This document shows, in pieces, positions 36,250-48,491 of a stretch of DNA of 64,000 bases (position 1 is its first letter; every line of letters begins with the position of its first letter). The DNA lies in contig SZWC01000031.1 in assembly GCA_023375785.1 (NCBI GenBank), forward strand, positions 618,415 to 682,414. The letters are read 5' to 3'. The notes beneath the pieces were generated by a model that was not told the DNA's origin, did not search any database, and was given only the letters and a program-made list of their open reading frames with translations. The stretch comes from Penium margaritaceum. Its lineage: Eukaryota > Streptophyta > Zygnematophyceae > Desmidiales > Peniaceae. The position numbers and the translations under genes are program-made.

Positions 36250-39200
36250 ATTGGTATCAGAGCCAGGCTCTGCCACTTTCAGCCAGCAAAGGCCGTCACT
36301 TTGAGAGTGACGGGTTAGGGTCAAACCTTCACCAGATTTGACGATCGATCACCAGATCTTCAAGTCCACAAGAAAAGCTTTCCAATGAGCCCAACATTGC
36401 GAAGATCCAACGGTCGGATTGAGAGTTATGCTCAAAACGAGGTCGGCCAGGGCTACACTCTTCTCTATGAGGAAGACTGTCGCCTTGTGATGACCATAAC
36501 TCTCTCGTTTCTGTGTCAAATTTAAAAGGTGGTACATGCGAATTGTAGTATTTCTTCTAAGCTTTCCATTGGTGCAAAAATATTTGCATTCCATCGATTC
36601 GTTTGGGAGAAACGCCGTTTACAAGCTGGCTGGTCTGAGTTGGAGTAGGAGCAGAAGCATACCCTGTTTTCAAGAGGCCATATCTTTTAAAATCCCCTGT
36701 TGATGGCCCTGTTTTATGGGTCGATCTGAAAGGTTTTGAGCTGACGTTTGCAGTGGTGGGCTCCATTTTTCCAAATTCCCAATCTGATGGCATCTACACT
36801 CCATTTTTGTCAGACAGATTTCTGGCAGAAGTAGGAGCAGAAGCAGGGGTAGCGCCGCCATCCAAGGGCAGCGCCGAGCATCACCAAGGCTCAAAATGGC
36901 AGCAGCTGGCGTTGTGACAGCAGCCCAGCGTCCATCCAGCCTCTCCAAAGGTTGCTTTGGAGAGGCTGGAGGGACGCGCCAACTTCACGTTTTGGAAGAT
37001 CCATACCTGCCTCCTTTTGGAGGAGAGGGGCTTGTGGGAGGTGGTGAGCGGCGACGAGCTGGCTCCAGTTCCACAGGCAAAAGGCATCACCGCAGCGCAG
37101 GTGGTGGTAGGGAAGACTTCGCAAAAGGGTGCAGCTGATGCAGGTTCTTCTACAGCTGTACCAGCAGTGTATGAGGAGTGGAAGAAGAAGGAGAGGCAGG
37201 CGTACAGGTTGCTTGTCAACATCATCTCCAACCCGCATCTTCAGTACGTGAGTGACAAGGCTACTGCATAGGAGGGGTGGGACACGTTGTGCAGGAAGTA
37301 TGGGAGCAAGGATCCTGCATTCCTCATGTTTTTGGAGGAAAAGATGATGGCACTTAAAATACAGGGTGGTGAAGGGCTTGAGGCGTATCTGGACAGGGCA
37401 TAGGAGCTGGCGAAGCAACTGAGAGCGGCCGGCAACCCTGTGGAAGAGACGCGCGTCATCCTCCTCTTGCTGAGGGGACTCCCAACAAGCTACGACACGA
37501 TGCGAGAGACGCTAGAGTGCCAACCAACTCTTGACCTCAACTTCATCTGCACACACCTGGTGCAGGTGGAATTGCGTCGCAATGCAGCAAAACGCAATGG
37601 CGGCGGCAGCTGTGAAGCAGATTTTGTGGCCACGAGCTCACGCAACCAGCAGCAGCTGCAGCAGTCTGGGCAGCATAAAGGCAGAAAGAAAGGCAAATGC
37701 CACTACTTCGAGAAAGAGGGACACTACAAAAAGGAGTGTTTCAAGCTCAAGAGGGACCAGAAGGAGCAGCAGTAGCAATAGTCATCGTAGCAGCAACAGC
37801 AAAAGCAACAGCAGCAGCAGCAGTAGTCATAGCAGCGTCAACAACAGCAGTAGCAGTAGTCACAGCAGCGTCAGCAGCAACAGCAGCAGCAAAACCAGGC
37901 TGGTGTGCGCCACTTTGGCAACATGAATGTGGCCAAGGAGGTGCGCGGCCGTCTCTTCATGGCAAAGTCTGACATGTCACAGGTGGAGAAGGCGGATCTC
38001 GCATGGTACAAGGATTCAGGGTGCACGAAGAGCCTCACATATCACAAGGAGTGGTTTACACACCTGCTGTCCATCCCTCCCCGTCCTATCGCTTTGGGTG
38101 ATGATCGGGTGGTGTATGCTGAGGGGATTGGGATTGTGGAGATGTGGTTGGAGACCCCACGTGGCATTGAAGTGGGAGTGTTCCATGGCGTGCTGTATGT
38201 ACCTGATGTTGCATTCAACCTCCTCTCAGTCTCCTCTCTTACAAACACAGGAATGCGCGTCGTCTTCGATGATGACTATGGCTACATCCTCAACAAGGAT
38301 ACAGGAGAGTGTTGGCCACGTCGGTGAAAGAGGGTGACATGTACCGCCTGCTGGGGGCGACCAAGATCCCGCGTGAGCAGAGTCTTGCAACAGTGGTGCA
38401 GGCGACAGATTGCAAGATTTGGCATGCGCGCTACGGCCACATCGGCATGCGCGCTTAGCAACAGCTTCAAGCACAGCAGATGGTGCGTGACCTGCCTACT
38501 ATCTCTAACTTTGAGCAACAGTTGTGCATCGGCTGTTTGGAGGAGAAGCAGCACCGAGAGGCATTCTCTGGAGAAGGGGAGCGTGCGAAGGAGGTGTTGG
38601 AGCTTGTCCACACGGACTTGTGCGGACCAATGCAGACCCAGAGCTTCGGAGGCTCTAGGTATTTCCTTACCTTCATTGATGATTTCAGCCGTTACACTAC
38701 TGTGTACTTCCTTCCTTCCAAGGACTAGTGCTTTGACAGGTTCAAGGAGTTCAAGGCCATGGTGGAGAACCAGACTTGCAAGAAGATCAGGGCGCTGCGC
38801 AGCGACCGCGGTGGAGAGGATCTAAGCAAGGAGTTCCAGGACTACCTTGCAGCAGCTGGCATCAAGGTGCAGCGTACCACGCCGTACTTGCCATAGCAGA
38901 ACGTTGTAGCAGAACGCGCCAACCGTACCATTGTGGAGTCGGCGCGCTCCATGCTGCACGCGGCTCGGCTGACCTACGACTTCTGGGCTGAAGCCGTGAG
39001 CACTGCGGTCTACATCAAGAACCGCAGTCTAACTAAGGCGCTGGAGCAAATCACGCCATACGAGGTGTGGTTCGGCAAGAAACCAAGCGTGGGTCATCTC
39101 CGAGCATTTGGCAGCCTAGCACTTATGCACGTGCCAAAGGAGAAGGGGGAAAAATGCGACGCAAAGAGTGCGCAGACGCTGATGATTGGCTACAACGTGG

Positions 39201-41180
39201 CAAGCAAGGCCTATCGCCTCTACGAGAGGGATACAGGCCACGTCATCATCTCCAGGGATGTCGTTTTCAACGAGAGCAACGTCATTGGCACCAACATTGT
39301 CTGTGAAGAGGCAGCAGAACCAGCAGCTGACAAGACAGTGGGAGCAGAAATCCTTCCTGACCAAGTCTCTCCTGATCCTTCCTCTACTGCGATAGTGGGA
39401 GAATCACACTACTCTCCTATGTCTGATGCAGCAGATACAACAGCCTCATCGGCAGAAGCAGAGGAGGGAGATGTAGCACCACCAGTAGCAGCAGTTGTAC
39501 CAGCAGCACCGCGCCAGCCGCCCGCTGACACTCCAGCACGAGGTCGCAGGTACCCTCATATGGTGCGTTACAAGCCTGGTGAGCGCAGCCATTTGTGGAT
39601 GTTGTAGAAACCAGAACAGATGAACGTCGCAGTTGCAGCAGATTCAGATGAGCCAACGTCATACAAGGAGGCCATGGCTGTACTGGATGCAGCAGATTGG
39701 GCACAAGCCGTGCAGCAGGAGATACAGTCGCAACTCGACAACGGCACGTGGGAGCTGACTGAGCATCCACCTGGACATAAGGTGATCAAGTGCAAGCGGG
39801 TGTTCAAGAAGAAGCGGGGAGCAGATGGTAACCTGGAAAACTACAAGGCGAGGCTGGTCGCCAAGGGCTACTTGCAGCAGGAGGGCATTGACTACACAGA
39901 AGCTTTTGCCCCTGTTAAAAAATTTGCCTTTGTCCGCACGCTCCTCTCTTATCTTGCAGCTGAGGACTTCGAGGTTCACCACATGCATGTCAAGACGGCA
40001 TTCTTGAATGGTGACTTTGAGGAGGACATCGACATGGAGCAGCCGTAGGGGTTCGTCATGGATGGCCAAGAGCACCTGGCTTGCAAGCTACAAAAGTCGC
40101 TGTACGGCCTCAAGCAAGCGTCGCGTGCTTGGAACCAGAAGTTGGATATGGCGTTGCAGTGCATGGGGTTTGAACGCAATCAGTGTGACAACAGCGTCTA
40201 TCACTGGCAGCATGGTCATGAGGTGCTCTTCATCATCGTCTATGTGGATGACATGCTCCTCCTTTCCAACAGCATGTCTGCACTGTAGGAGTTCAAGGAA
40301 GCCATGCAGGAGCGCTTCTAGATGTCTGATCTCGGGGAGGAATCATACTTCCTCGGTATCCAGATCACGCGTGATCGCAAGACACGCTCTCTCTCGCTGC
40401 ACCAGAGCCGCTACATCAAGGATGTTTTGTAGCGTTTTGGCATGGCAGAGGCAAAACCCATTGGCACACCGCTGGAGACGCGGTAGTACCTCGTGAGCTT
40501 CAATGGAGAAGCAAATGCAGCTGAGCGGCAGAAGTACCAGAGCGCCGTCTGCAGCCTCATGTACCTGATGGTGGCAACCAGGCCAAACCTCGCACAGGCT
40601 ATTAGCGCTATGAGCCAGCACATGGCAAACCCTGGACCTGAGCACCTGAAGGCAGTGAAGCGGATCTTCCGCTACCTTGCTAGAACCATCAACATCGGCA
40701 TCACCTACAAAGGCAATGACAACAGCATCATCGGCTACACAGATGCAGGTTGGGATTCAAACCGTGAGGACAGTAAGTCCATCTCTGGACATGTGTTCCT
40801 CATGAATGGTGGGGCCATCAGCTGGTGTAGCAAGCGGCAGGTGGTCGTGGCCACCTCAAGCACGGAAGCTGAGTACGTCTCTCTCAGCTTTGGAGCCAAG
40901 GAAGTAGTTTGGCTTCAGCGCCTCATGGCAGAGATGAGTGAGAGTGCAGCAGTTCCAGTTTCTCTACGCGTCGATAACCATAGCGCAATCGCACTCGCCA
41001 ACAATCCTGAGCATCACTTCATCAGGCATATGGTGCAGGAGCGTGCTATCAAGTTGGAGTTTACTCCAACCAACAAGTAGCTCGCTGATTTCTGCACCAA
41101 GCTAGTGACCCGTGAGAAGTAGCAGTTCTACATGAAGACATGTGGACTCAGCCCACTCTGACTGCGGCAAAGTGGGAGAT

Positions 41181-41919
41181 TGTTGGAAAAGGAGTCATCT
41201 GGCTCAGTTTGAAGTCCACAGGAGCAAGTTCCAGGAAAGCACCAGATACCTACTCCGATCGTCAATCTGAAGTCACCATTGGAAAGATTAGGTGGCAAAA
41301 TGTCTACGGTCCAGGTTTGAGGCCGATCCAACGGTCGGATTGGGAGATATGAGTTTTCGAAGTTTCAGGGGTTATGGACCGCCGATGTCTGGGTGGATAT
41401 GGTTGATGGCTCCATGCCTTAGCCTGAGAAAAGAAAAAGGCAAGAGATCCAGTGTCAAGACCTGATGGGAGAAATATCCAAAAAGGTCCTAGATTCTTAG
41501 GATTGCCTTGTCAGAGGGTGCTGACTAGGAGAAAGGTACCTTTCCTTACTTTTTAGGTGAGGTGAGATCCTTGTGTGCTAGCCATGGACACATGGCGATT
41601 CTCCATGGGATTGTCGGTTATGTGACCAATAGGAGTAGACCATGAGAGCATTCTCCACCTCTCTAGGTCGTGTGTGAGTAGTTTGCCTGATAACTAGGCT
41701 GATTTCCTCCCTTGTGTGAGATTATGGACTCTAGTGTATGACCCTTAGCCTCCATGGCTAAGTGGTGTGGCTTGTGAGAGGGCTGACTTGCCCAAGCTCT
41801 AGCTTTATATGTACTCCATCACTTTGAGTGATTGAACAACCATTCTTCAGCACAAGTGATGCCCTTCCAATCACACATGCTCGCTGCTCCAAGGCTCCCT
41901 CTCTCCTCCATATCCAACA
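41181..41919 (+). repeat. 3' LTR of element J
   Basis: 739 bp starting after AAAGTGGGAGAT and ending ATATCCAACA. Differs from the 5' LTR at very roughly one base in ten over the first 200 bp. Confidence 0.95.
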
Positions 41920-42172
41920 ATTCGACCCCGGACCTCTTGCTTGTGAGACACCGCCTTCACCCAGTAGGCTGTAGGAAGTTGTCCTAAGAAGCATGCACCT
42001 GGTACACTACCAAGAGTAGACGAAGGAGACTTACTCCACAAGGATGACCAGTGCATGCCTTGTCTCTCTCAACCTCTCTTGCATGTCGTTGGGGGACTTA
42101 CGCTACAAGCGCAGTGCATACCCAGACTAAATCTTCCGCTGATTAGACTAGGGGCATACACATAACATAACA
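41920..42172 (-). repeat. Inner part of the 3' LTR of K (subtype R2)
   Basis: Continues the R2 LTR after J and ends CATAACATAACA, i.e. TGTTATGTTATG on the sense strand of K. It contains the A-box half of the tRNA-like segment (about 41940-41975). The sense-strand polypurine tract GGTGCAAGGGAGAG adjoins it at 42173-42188. Confidence 0.9.
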
Positions 42173-42265
42173 AACTCTCCCTTGCACCTGCGTCCATCTG
42201 TGGCTAGATTCCTGCTATGGCCATGGGCCCAGCGATGTCGGCCACCTGTGAAGTAGACCGCCCGT

Positions 42266-45200
42266 TCAGCCCTCGTGTGCTGTACTCACCATCCTGATGC
42301 GCCGTGCCCCTGCCATGTGCGGGTCACTGTCCAGCGCCTTCGTCAGGAAGTCCGCGAGCATCTGCTTGGTCGCGATGTATTGCAGATCCACCACTCCCTT
42401 GGCGACGAGGTCGCACGTGTAGTGATAGCGGATGTCGATGTGCTTGGTCCGTCTGGAGAGGGTGTCTTTGAATGCGATGTCCATCGCGCTCTGGTTGTCG
42501 ATGTGGACGACCGTGGCCTCCTTCTGTGGTGCGTGCATCTCAGCGAGCAAGCTGCGTAGCCACTACGTCTCCTTGCACACTTCCGACAGCGCCACGTACT
42601 CAGCTTCTGCGGTTGAGATGGAGACACAATCTTGCTTGCGGCTGGCCCACGACATAGCACCGCCGTTCACAAGGCACACAAAGCCCAAGGTGGACTTCCT
42701 ATCATCCACGTTGCCTCCAAAATCTACATCGGTATAGCACTTGCGGCGCAAAGGGTCTGTTCTTTGAAGGCCGCCGTACTGCAGCCCCATGTGCCGTGTC
42801 TTGTTGAGATAGCGCAAAATGCGCTTCACGGCCTGCCAGTGGAATGGCCCAGGGTTGGCCACGAACCGACTTACTAGCCCCACAGCAAAGGAGATGTCCA
42901 GCCGCGTGCCAACCATGGCATACATGATGCTACCCACCGCAGACTGGTACGGCACATCCTGCATTTCGCGGCGCTCGGCTTCCGTGCTGGGGGAGTGGGC
43001 GGAGGTGAGATTGCCCTTCGTGGGGAGAGGAGTGCTGAGGGGTTTGGCGTCTTCCATGCCATAGCGCCGAAGCACCTCTGAGATGTACTTCGTCTGGTTG
43101 AGCTCAATGCTGCCTGCAGCTCGGTTGTGATGTATGGCGATGCTCAAGTAGTACGCGAGCTCGCCCATGTCCTTCATCTGAAATCACCAATCCAGCTTCT
43201 CCTTGAGGGCCTCGAGGGCCTTCATGGAGGTGGAGGCCAAAATCAGGTCATCCACGTACAGTGCTACCAGCAACAGCCCCTGGTCATCCGCACGCACATA
43301 CACGGTGGGGTCGTTGTGGCAGTGCGAGAAGCCTAGGCTAGCCATGAAGCTGTCCATCTCCTTGTACCAGATCCTTGGGGCCTGTTTCAGCCCTTAGAGC
43401 GCCTTGATGAGGCGACAAACCTGCCCGAGTTTTGCCTTGACACCCTCGGGCACCTCCATAAGTATCTCCTTGTCAAGCTTCCCGTAGAGGAAGACGGTCT
43501 TGACATCCATCTGGTGGATTTCCATTTTGCGCACCGCAGCCACAGCCAGCAAGGTGCGGATGGAGGGGAAAGACGCGACAGGAGAGTAGGTCTCGTCGTA
43601 CTCAGATCCTGCTCTCTGCGAGAATCCCTTCGCGACGAACCTTGCCTTGTACATGTCGATGCTGTTGTCTTGCTTGCGTTTGATGCGTAAGACCCATTTC
43701 ACGCCCACCACGTGTGCATTTGGTTGTCTGTCCACTAGCTCCCACGTTCTGTACCCTTCGATGGAGGCGAGCTCGCTCTCCATCGCCTCCTTCCACTTAG
43801 CGGCGTCCGGCTGCAAGAGAATCTCGGCGATGGTAGTCGGCTCTCCCTGCGCAAGGCACGACCAGCTCAGGCCAGTCCACTCGGCCTTCCCTCCGTCGTA
43901 CTGCTTTGTAGGCTTTGCTTGGCGCTCACTACGCCGCAGTGGTGCTAGTGCTGGCTGCTTGTACTGCTACTGCTGCTGTGCTTCCCTAGGAGGGGTCGCG
44001 GGGAGGGAAGAGCCACTGGCCTCCGAGGAGGCCTCGGATGTCTCCGATGCGGTGTCAGATGTCAACTCCGCTTCAGCCTGAGCGGACGTTCTCCTTGAAT
44101 TGGCAGCCTTGCTGTCTACGGCCACTGGCGCCATACGCCAGTTAGGCGGGGGTGTGTCACCCGCCTCCAGCAGCACGATCCACTCTCCCTGTTTTGGAGA
44201 GTTCTCTGGGTCCAGCAGTTCTTCCTTGCCGTGTGACTCTTCTTGGAAGGTCACATCTCTGGAGGTGATGACTCTCCCTGCTGCCTGGTCCCACAGCCTG
44301 TACGCCTTGTGCGGGCCTCGTAGCTGATCATCACGCACTTGCGCGCACGTGCATCCAACTTCCCCGCTCCTTGCCCGTCCTGGACTTTGGCCCAAGCCGT
44401 GCAGCCGAATGCCTTTAGGTGAGAGGCATCCGGCTTCTTTCCCGACCACGCCNCACTGGCGCCATACGCCAGTTAGGCGGGGGTGTGTCACCCGCCTCCA
44501 GCAGCACGATCCACTCTCCCTGTTTTGGAGAGTTCTCTGGGTCCAGCAGTTCTTCCTTGCCGTGTGACTCTTCTTGGAAGGTCACATCTCTGGAGGTGAT
44601 GACTCTCCCTGCTGCCTGGTCCCACAGCCTGTACGCCTTGTGCGGGCCTCGTAGCTGATCATCACGCACTTGCGCGCACGTGCATCCAACTTCCCCGCTC
44701 CTTGCCCGTCCTGGACTTTGGCCCAAGCCGTGCAACCGAATGCCTTTAGGTGATAGGCATCCGGCTTCTTTCCCGACCACGCTTCCTACGGCGTCATGTG
44801 TTCTGGACTTTGCTCCTTTTCTGTCCACTTGCTGTGTAGTGTTGCAGCAGGCATGAGGTTGATGAGGTAGCATGCAGTGCGCGCTACTTCCGCCCAGAAG
44901 CGAGGAGGGAGCTTTGAGTCAAACAGCATGGTTCGCGTCATGGCCAGAATGGTCTGGTTCATGCGCTCGGCCACGCCATTGCTTTGCGGTGTGTAGGGGG
45001 TAGTAGGTTGGTGGACAATGCCGTGTGCCCGAAGCCACAACTTGCACCCCTCGTACTCTCCAACGTTTTCACTTCACAGGGCCTTGACCTTTCGCCCGGT
45101 TTATCGCTCCACCATGGCGACAAACTCTTGCAGGCGCTCTAGCACTTCTCCCTTGGTTTTGAGGAATTACACCCACACCTTCCGAGAGTAATCATCGATG

Positions 45201-46884
45201 AAGGTGAGGAGGTACTTGGAGCCGCCGTTGGACGTGGTGCGCATGGGGCCACACACATCGCTGTGGACGAGGAAGAGTATGCCCTCTGCTCTGCGACCGT
45301 TTTTGGAGAAGCATTTCCGCTTTGTCTAGCCTTGCAGGCAAGCCTCACATCCAGCGTTGCATCCACCCTTCAGCTCACACCCCTCCAGCCCGGGTACAAG
45401 CTGCTGCTCCTACATGACATGTAGGGTGCTGTCGGCCACGTGCCGAAGGCATCTGTGCCACAGCTTCGCAGTTGTTGCTCCCGCATCTTAGTTGCCACAC
45501 CAGGCGGCATGGATGGTGTCTTGGCATTCGGCGATGGTGCAGCTTCCGCTCTTGCCTCGGCCACTCCAGGGTGCCCTTCCGCGCTCTTCGTCTGTGAAAC
45601 GTAGAGCCCATCTGTTTGTGGCACCTTGGCAACAAGGTCTGACGCAGAGTAGGTAATGGTCATATCCTCGTTCTTGAGGATGACGGCTTCCTTCTGTGTG
45701 AACACCAACGTTATCGCGTGATCTGTAATCCGCGAGACGGAGAGGAGGTTCGGGGTGAAAGTTGGCATGTAGACGATGTTTTGCAGCCGCAACTCCGTGT
45801 CAGCTCCGTTGAGCCGCGTGTGCACGACCTTCTCTCCCTCACCAGCTGCGTACTCGATGCCGCCGTTGGCGCACCAAAACTTGGCCGTGGACGGTGTGAG
45901 GGACAAGAAGCCACATGCCTCGCGAGAGGTGTGGTAGTCCGTGCCACTGTCAAGCCCGAAGGCTCCCAGACGCAGCAGCACAAAGCCCTTGGGAGGATCC
46001 TTGCTCTCGGCCATCATCCTCGTGGACGTCGAGTCCACCTTCTTACTCACGTTGCTACTCCCACCACCGCCTCCTTCCTTCTTTAGTGCGCAACACTCCC
46101 ACGCCCAATGTCCCGCCTTGCCACAATTGTGGCACTTGCCCTTCTTCTTGCCGCTCTTCCCGCCGCCACTACCTGTGCTGTTGCCATGAGAGGAGGTGCC
46201 TCCCGAGCCACTCGCGTACGTGGCATTGTTGATGACGCCGTTGTTGTGCCGCATGGCCTCGTTCCGGACAAACTCGGATACACGAGGGTACGTGAACTCC
46301 GACTCCTCCCAACCACCCAAGGTGGTGATCATGGGGCTCCAGCTTGGCAGCAAGGCCATGAGGAGAATCATGGCCTGCATCTGTTGGTCGAGATGCCAGG
46401 ACATGGCGCGGGCTTCTTGAAGCAGTCCTTCGAACTGCTCGAGGAAGTCTGAGATGGACTCTCCCTCGCCCACCCGCAGCCCGATGAGGCGCTGCAGGAT
46501 GAAGAGTCGATTGGCAAGGGAAGTTGACTGGTACACGTTCGTCAGCTTGGTGTAAGCCTCAGCTGCCGTCGTGCACCCCTCAACGAGGGAGATTAGGGAG
46601 GGGCTTATGGACGTGAGGAGGAGTACGAGAGTGATGTCATTCTGCTCTTGCCACTCTGCGTATTCTGCGCTAGCCTCGTCCTCCGGTGCTACCTCCGTCC
46701 CTTTCAGCATGTTGAGGTACCCGTGTACGCGCATCACTACCTCAAACTGCCATTTCCACGTGCCGAAGGCTTTGCCATCGAAGCGTGCGATGGCGTTGGC
46801 CGCACCCAACTCGGCGGGCCGTGAGGTGACTGGAACGATCTCTTGACCCCCCGGCATGATTGCGGTGTGGTCAAGGATGCTCAC
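42266..46884 (-). pseudogene. Gag-Pol remnant of element K
   Basis: Starts at MSILDHTAIMPGG (46884). Gag about 46884-46180 (WKWQFEVVMRVHGYLNMLKG, then the SISDFLEQFEGLLQEAR region typical of copia Gag), zinc knuckle CHNCGKAGHWAWEC about 46085-46140, protease with DSGTDYHTS near 45950, GVFHG-equivalent LQNIVYMPTFTPNLLSVS, pre-integrase to about 45360, integrase about 45330-44760 (HQPTTPYTPQSNGVAERMNQTI), acidic linker about 44700-43900, RT about 43816-43020 (HQMDVKTVFLYG), RNase H about 42760-42290 (CYTDVDFGGN, SRRTKHIDIRYHYT). The Gag-to-protease stretch is uninterrupted; the pol part has about half a dozen breaks. Gag and pol appear to have been one frame, as in other copia elements. Confidence 0.9.
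44123..44783. other. Probable assembly duplication around a single N in the linker of K
   Basis: Bases 44123-44452 (330 bp) recur at 44454-44783 with only about two differences; the N is at 44453. As in element A, unmerged contig overlap is the simplest explanation. K has this segment once in all likelihood. Confidence 0.85.
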
Positions 46885-47257
46885 TTAGTCTCTGGTGTTC
46901 TGCTTCGTTGAGGCCGATGTAGGCTGATGAGGCTGATGACTGCTACAGATTTTCAAGGTGCAGTCCGTTGCATACCCCTCCAGCCGATGGTCTCNATCAC
47001 TACCTCAAACTGCCATTTCCACGTGCCGAAGGCTTTGCCATCGAAGCGTGCGATGGCGTTGGCCGCACCCAACTCGGCGGGCCGTGAGGTGACTGGAACG
47101 ATCTCTTGACCCCCCGGCATGATTGCGGTGTGGTCAAGGATGCTCACTTAGTCTCTGGTGTTCTGCTTCGTTGAGGCCGATGTAGGCTGATGAGGCTGAT
47201 GACTGCAACACGTTTTCAAGGTGCAGTCTGTTGCATACCCCTCCAGCCCATGGTCTC
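46733..47257. other. Probable assembly duplication around a single N at the Gag start and leader of K
   Basis: Bases 46733-46994 (262 bp) recur at 46996-47257, with the N at 46995. The duplicate places a second copy of the Gag start (MSILDHTAIMPGG) at 47147. The copies differ at about three to four positions near the junction. Confidence 0.85.
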
Positions 47258-47552
47258 TTAGCTATTGTGGAGGAATTGCTCCCACATACATGGGATCGTA
47301 TCCACAAGGGCAGAGCGTAACCCGCTTAGGACTCGAGGGTCATACCAACAATGGCAGAGCGTATCCTCGTTCCTTGTCCGTGGAGAGCAAAAGTGGACCA
47401 CGGGTCCAACCCGCGTCTCGTCTCTCACAATGCGTACCTTGGTCCAAGTGGACCGACGATGAAGCAGATGGAGCACTGGTGTCTTGTCTGCTGCAGAGGT
47501 ACCTGTCACGTGAACTGAGCGGTGGTACAAAGAACCAAGTTTCCCGATCTGT
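47258..47552 (-). other. 5' untranslated leader of element K
   Basis: Non-coding stretch between the primer site and the duplicated Gag start. Nothing beyond leader sequence is recognised; it has no match elsewhere in the window. Confidence 0.6.
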
Positions 47553-47567
47553 GTGGGCCCATAACCC
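47553..47567 (-). other. Primer binding site of K, complementary to the anticodon arm of tRNA-iMet
   Basis: Minus-strand GGGTTATGGGCCCAC begins two bases inside the 5' LTR end. Its complement, GTGGGCCCATAACCC, is the anticodon stem and loop of plant-type initiator tRNA (anticodon CAT). Drosophila copia is known to use a cleaved 5' half of tRNA-iMet with a primer site of this kind. Family 1 next to it uses the 3' end of the same tRNA instead. Confidence 0.85.
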
Positions 47568-47754
47568 TTTGTCGCTCCGCACTTGGCCACGGTCTAGAGT
47601 AAATGGCGCCGACAGGCAAACCGCCGACCGCCCTTGGTATTTCAACCAAGGTAGAGATCACCCACGGAGTTGTGTTTCCACATTGTAAGGTTCACTTAGC
47701 TTGTCCCAATCGTGGCCAGAGAGTGTTCCAAACTCTCACCCAACTGGCAATGCT

Positions 47755-48491
47755 TCTTGGATCTGGAGGAGAGCGGGAGCCTTGGAGCAGCGAGCATGTG
47801 TGATTGGAATGGCATCACTTGTGCTGAAGAATGGTTTTGAATCACTCAAAATGATGGAGTACATATAGAGCTAGAGCTTGGGCAAGTCAGCCCTCTCACA
47901 AGCCACACCACTTAGCCAAGGAGGCTAAGGCTCACACACTAGAGTCCATAATCTCACACAAGGGAGGAAAATAGCCTAGCAATCACGCTGACCACTCACA
48001 TACGACCTAGAGAGCTAGAGAATGCTCTCATGGTACAGTCCTAGTGGTCACATAACCCACAATCCCATGGAGAATCGCCATGTGTCCATGGCTAGCACAC
48101 AAGGATCTCACCTCACCTAAAAAGTAAGGAAAGGTACCTTTATCCTAGTCAGCACACTCTAACAAGGCAATCCTAAGACCAAGGACCTTTTTGGATATTT
48201 CTCCCATCAGGTCTTGACCCTGGACCTCTTGCCTTTTTCTTTTCTCAGGCTAAGGCATGGAGCCATCGCCCATGGTCACCCGGATATCGGCGGTCGATGA
48301 CCCCGAAAACTTTCAAAATTCATATCTCCCTATCGGACCGTTGGATTGACCTCAAACTTGGACCGTAGACATTTTTCCACTTGATCTTTCCAATGACGAA
48401 GTCAGATTGACAATCAGAGGAGGCATCTGGTACTTTCCTGGAACTTGCTCCTGTGGACCTGAAACCAAGCCAGATGGCTCTTTTTCCATCA
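47755..48491 (-). repeat. 3' LTR of element L
   Basis: 737 bp, plus-strand reading TCTTGGATCTGGAGG to TTTTTCCATCA; both terminal dinucleotide regions are slightly changed from the family norm. Next to ATCTCCCACTTTG, the polypurine-tract complement. Confidence 0.92.

Larger units (their letters stand above)
35511..41919 (+). mobile_element. Element J: full-length family 1 Ty1/copia element inserted in the 3' LTR of K
   Basis: LTRs 35511-36249 and 41181-41919. Primer site 36252-36263, polypurine tract 41169-41180. The right flank ATTCG (41920-41924) matches the uninterrupted R2 LTR (GCGGGATTCGACC); the left flank CATCG is its diverged partner. Gag about 36896-37620, zinc-knuckle region near 37695-37740 (CHYFEKEGHYKKEC), long glutamine-rich linker 37765-37893, protease about 37905-38330 with KDSGCTKS, pre-integrase about 38400-38560, integrase about 38590-39170, linker to about 39610, RT about 39700-40480, RNase H about 40720-41140. 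About ten breaks. The LTR pair shares a TTAGGATTGCC variant also seen in L, marking a subfamily. Confidence 0.95.

Noticed and set aside
37700-37972. Alanine- or serine-rich frames over the CAG tracts
   Set aside because: They are the other frames of the glutamine linker of family 1 Gag-Pol.
44123-44783. Real tandem duplication in the linker of K
   Set aside because: The single N at the exact joint and near identity, seen in the same form at three other sites, favour an assembly artefact.
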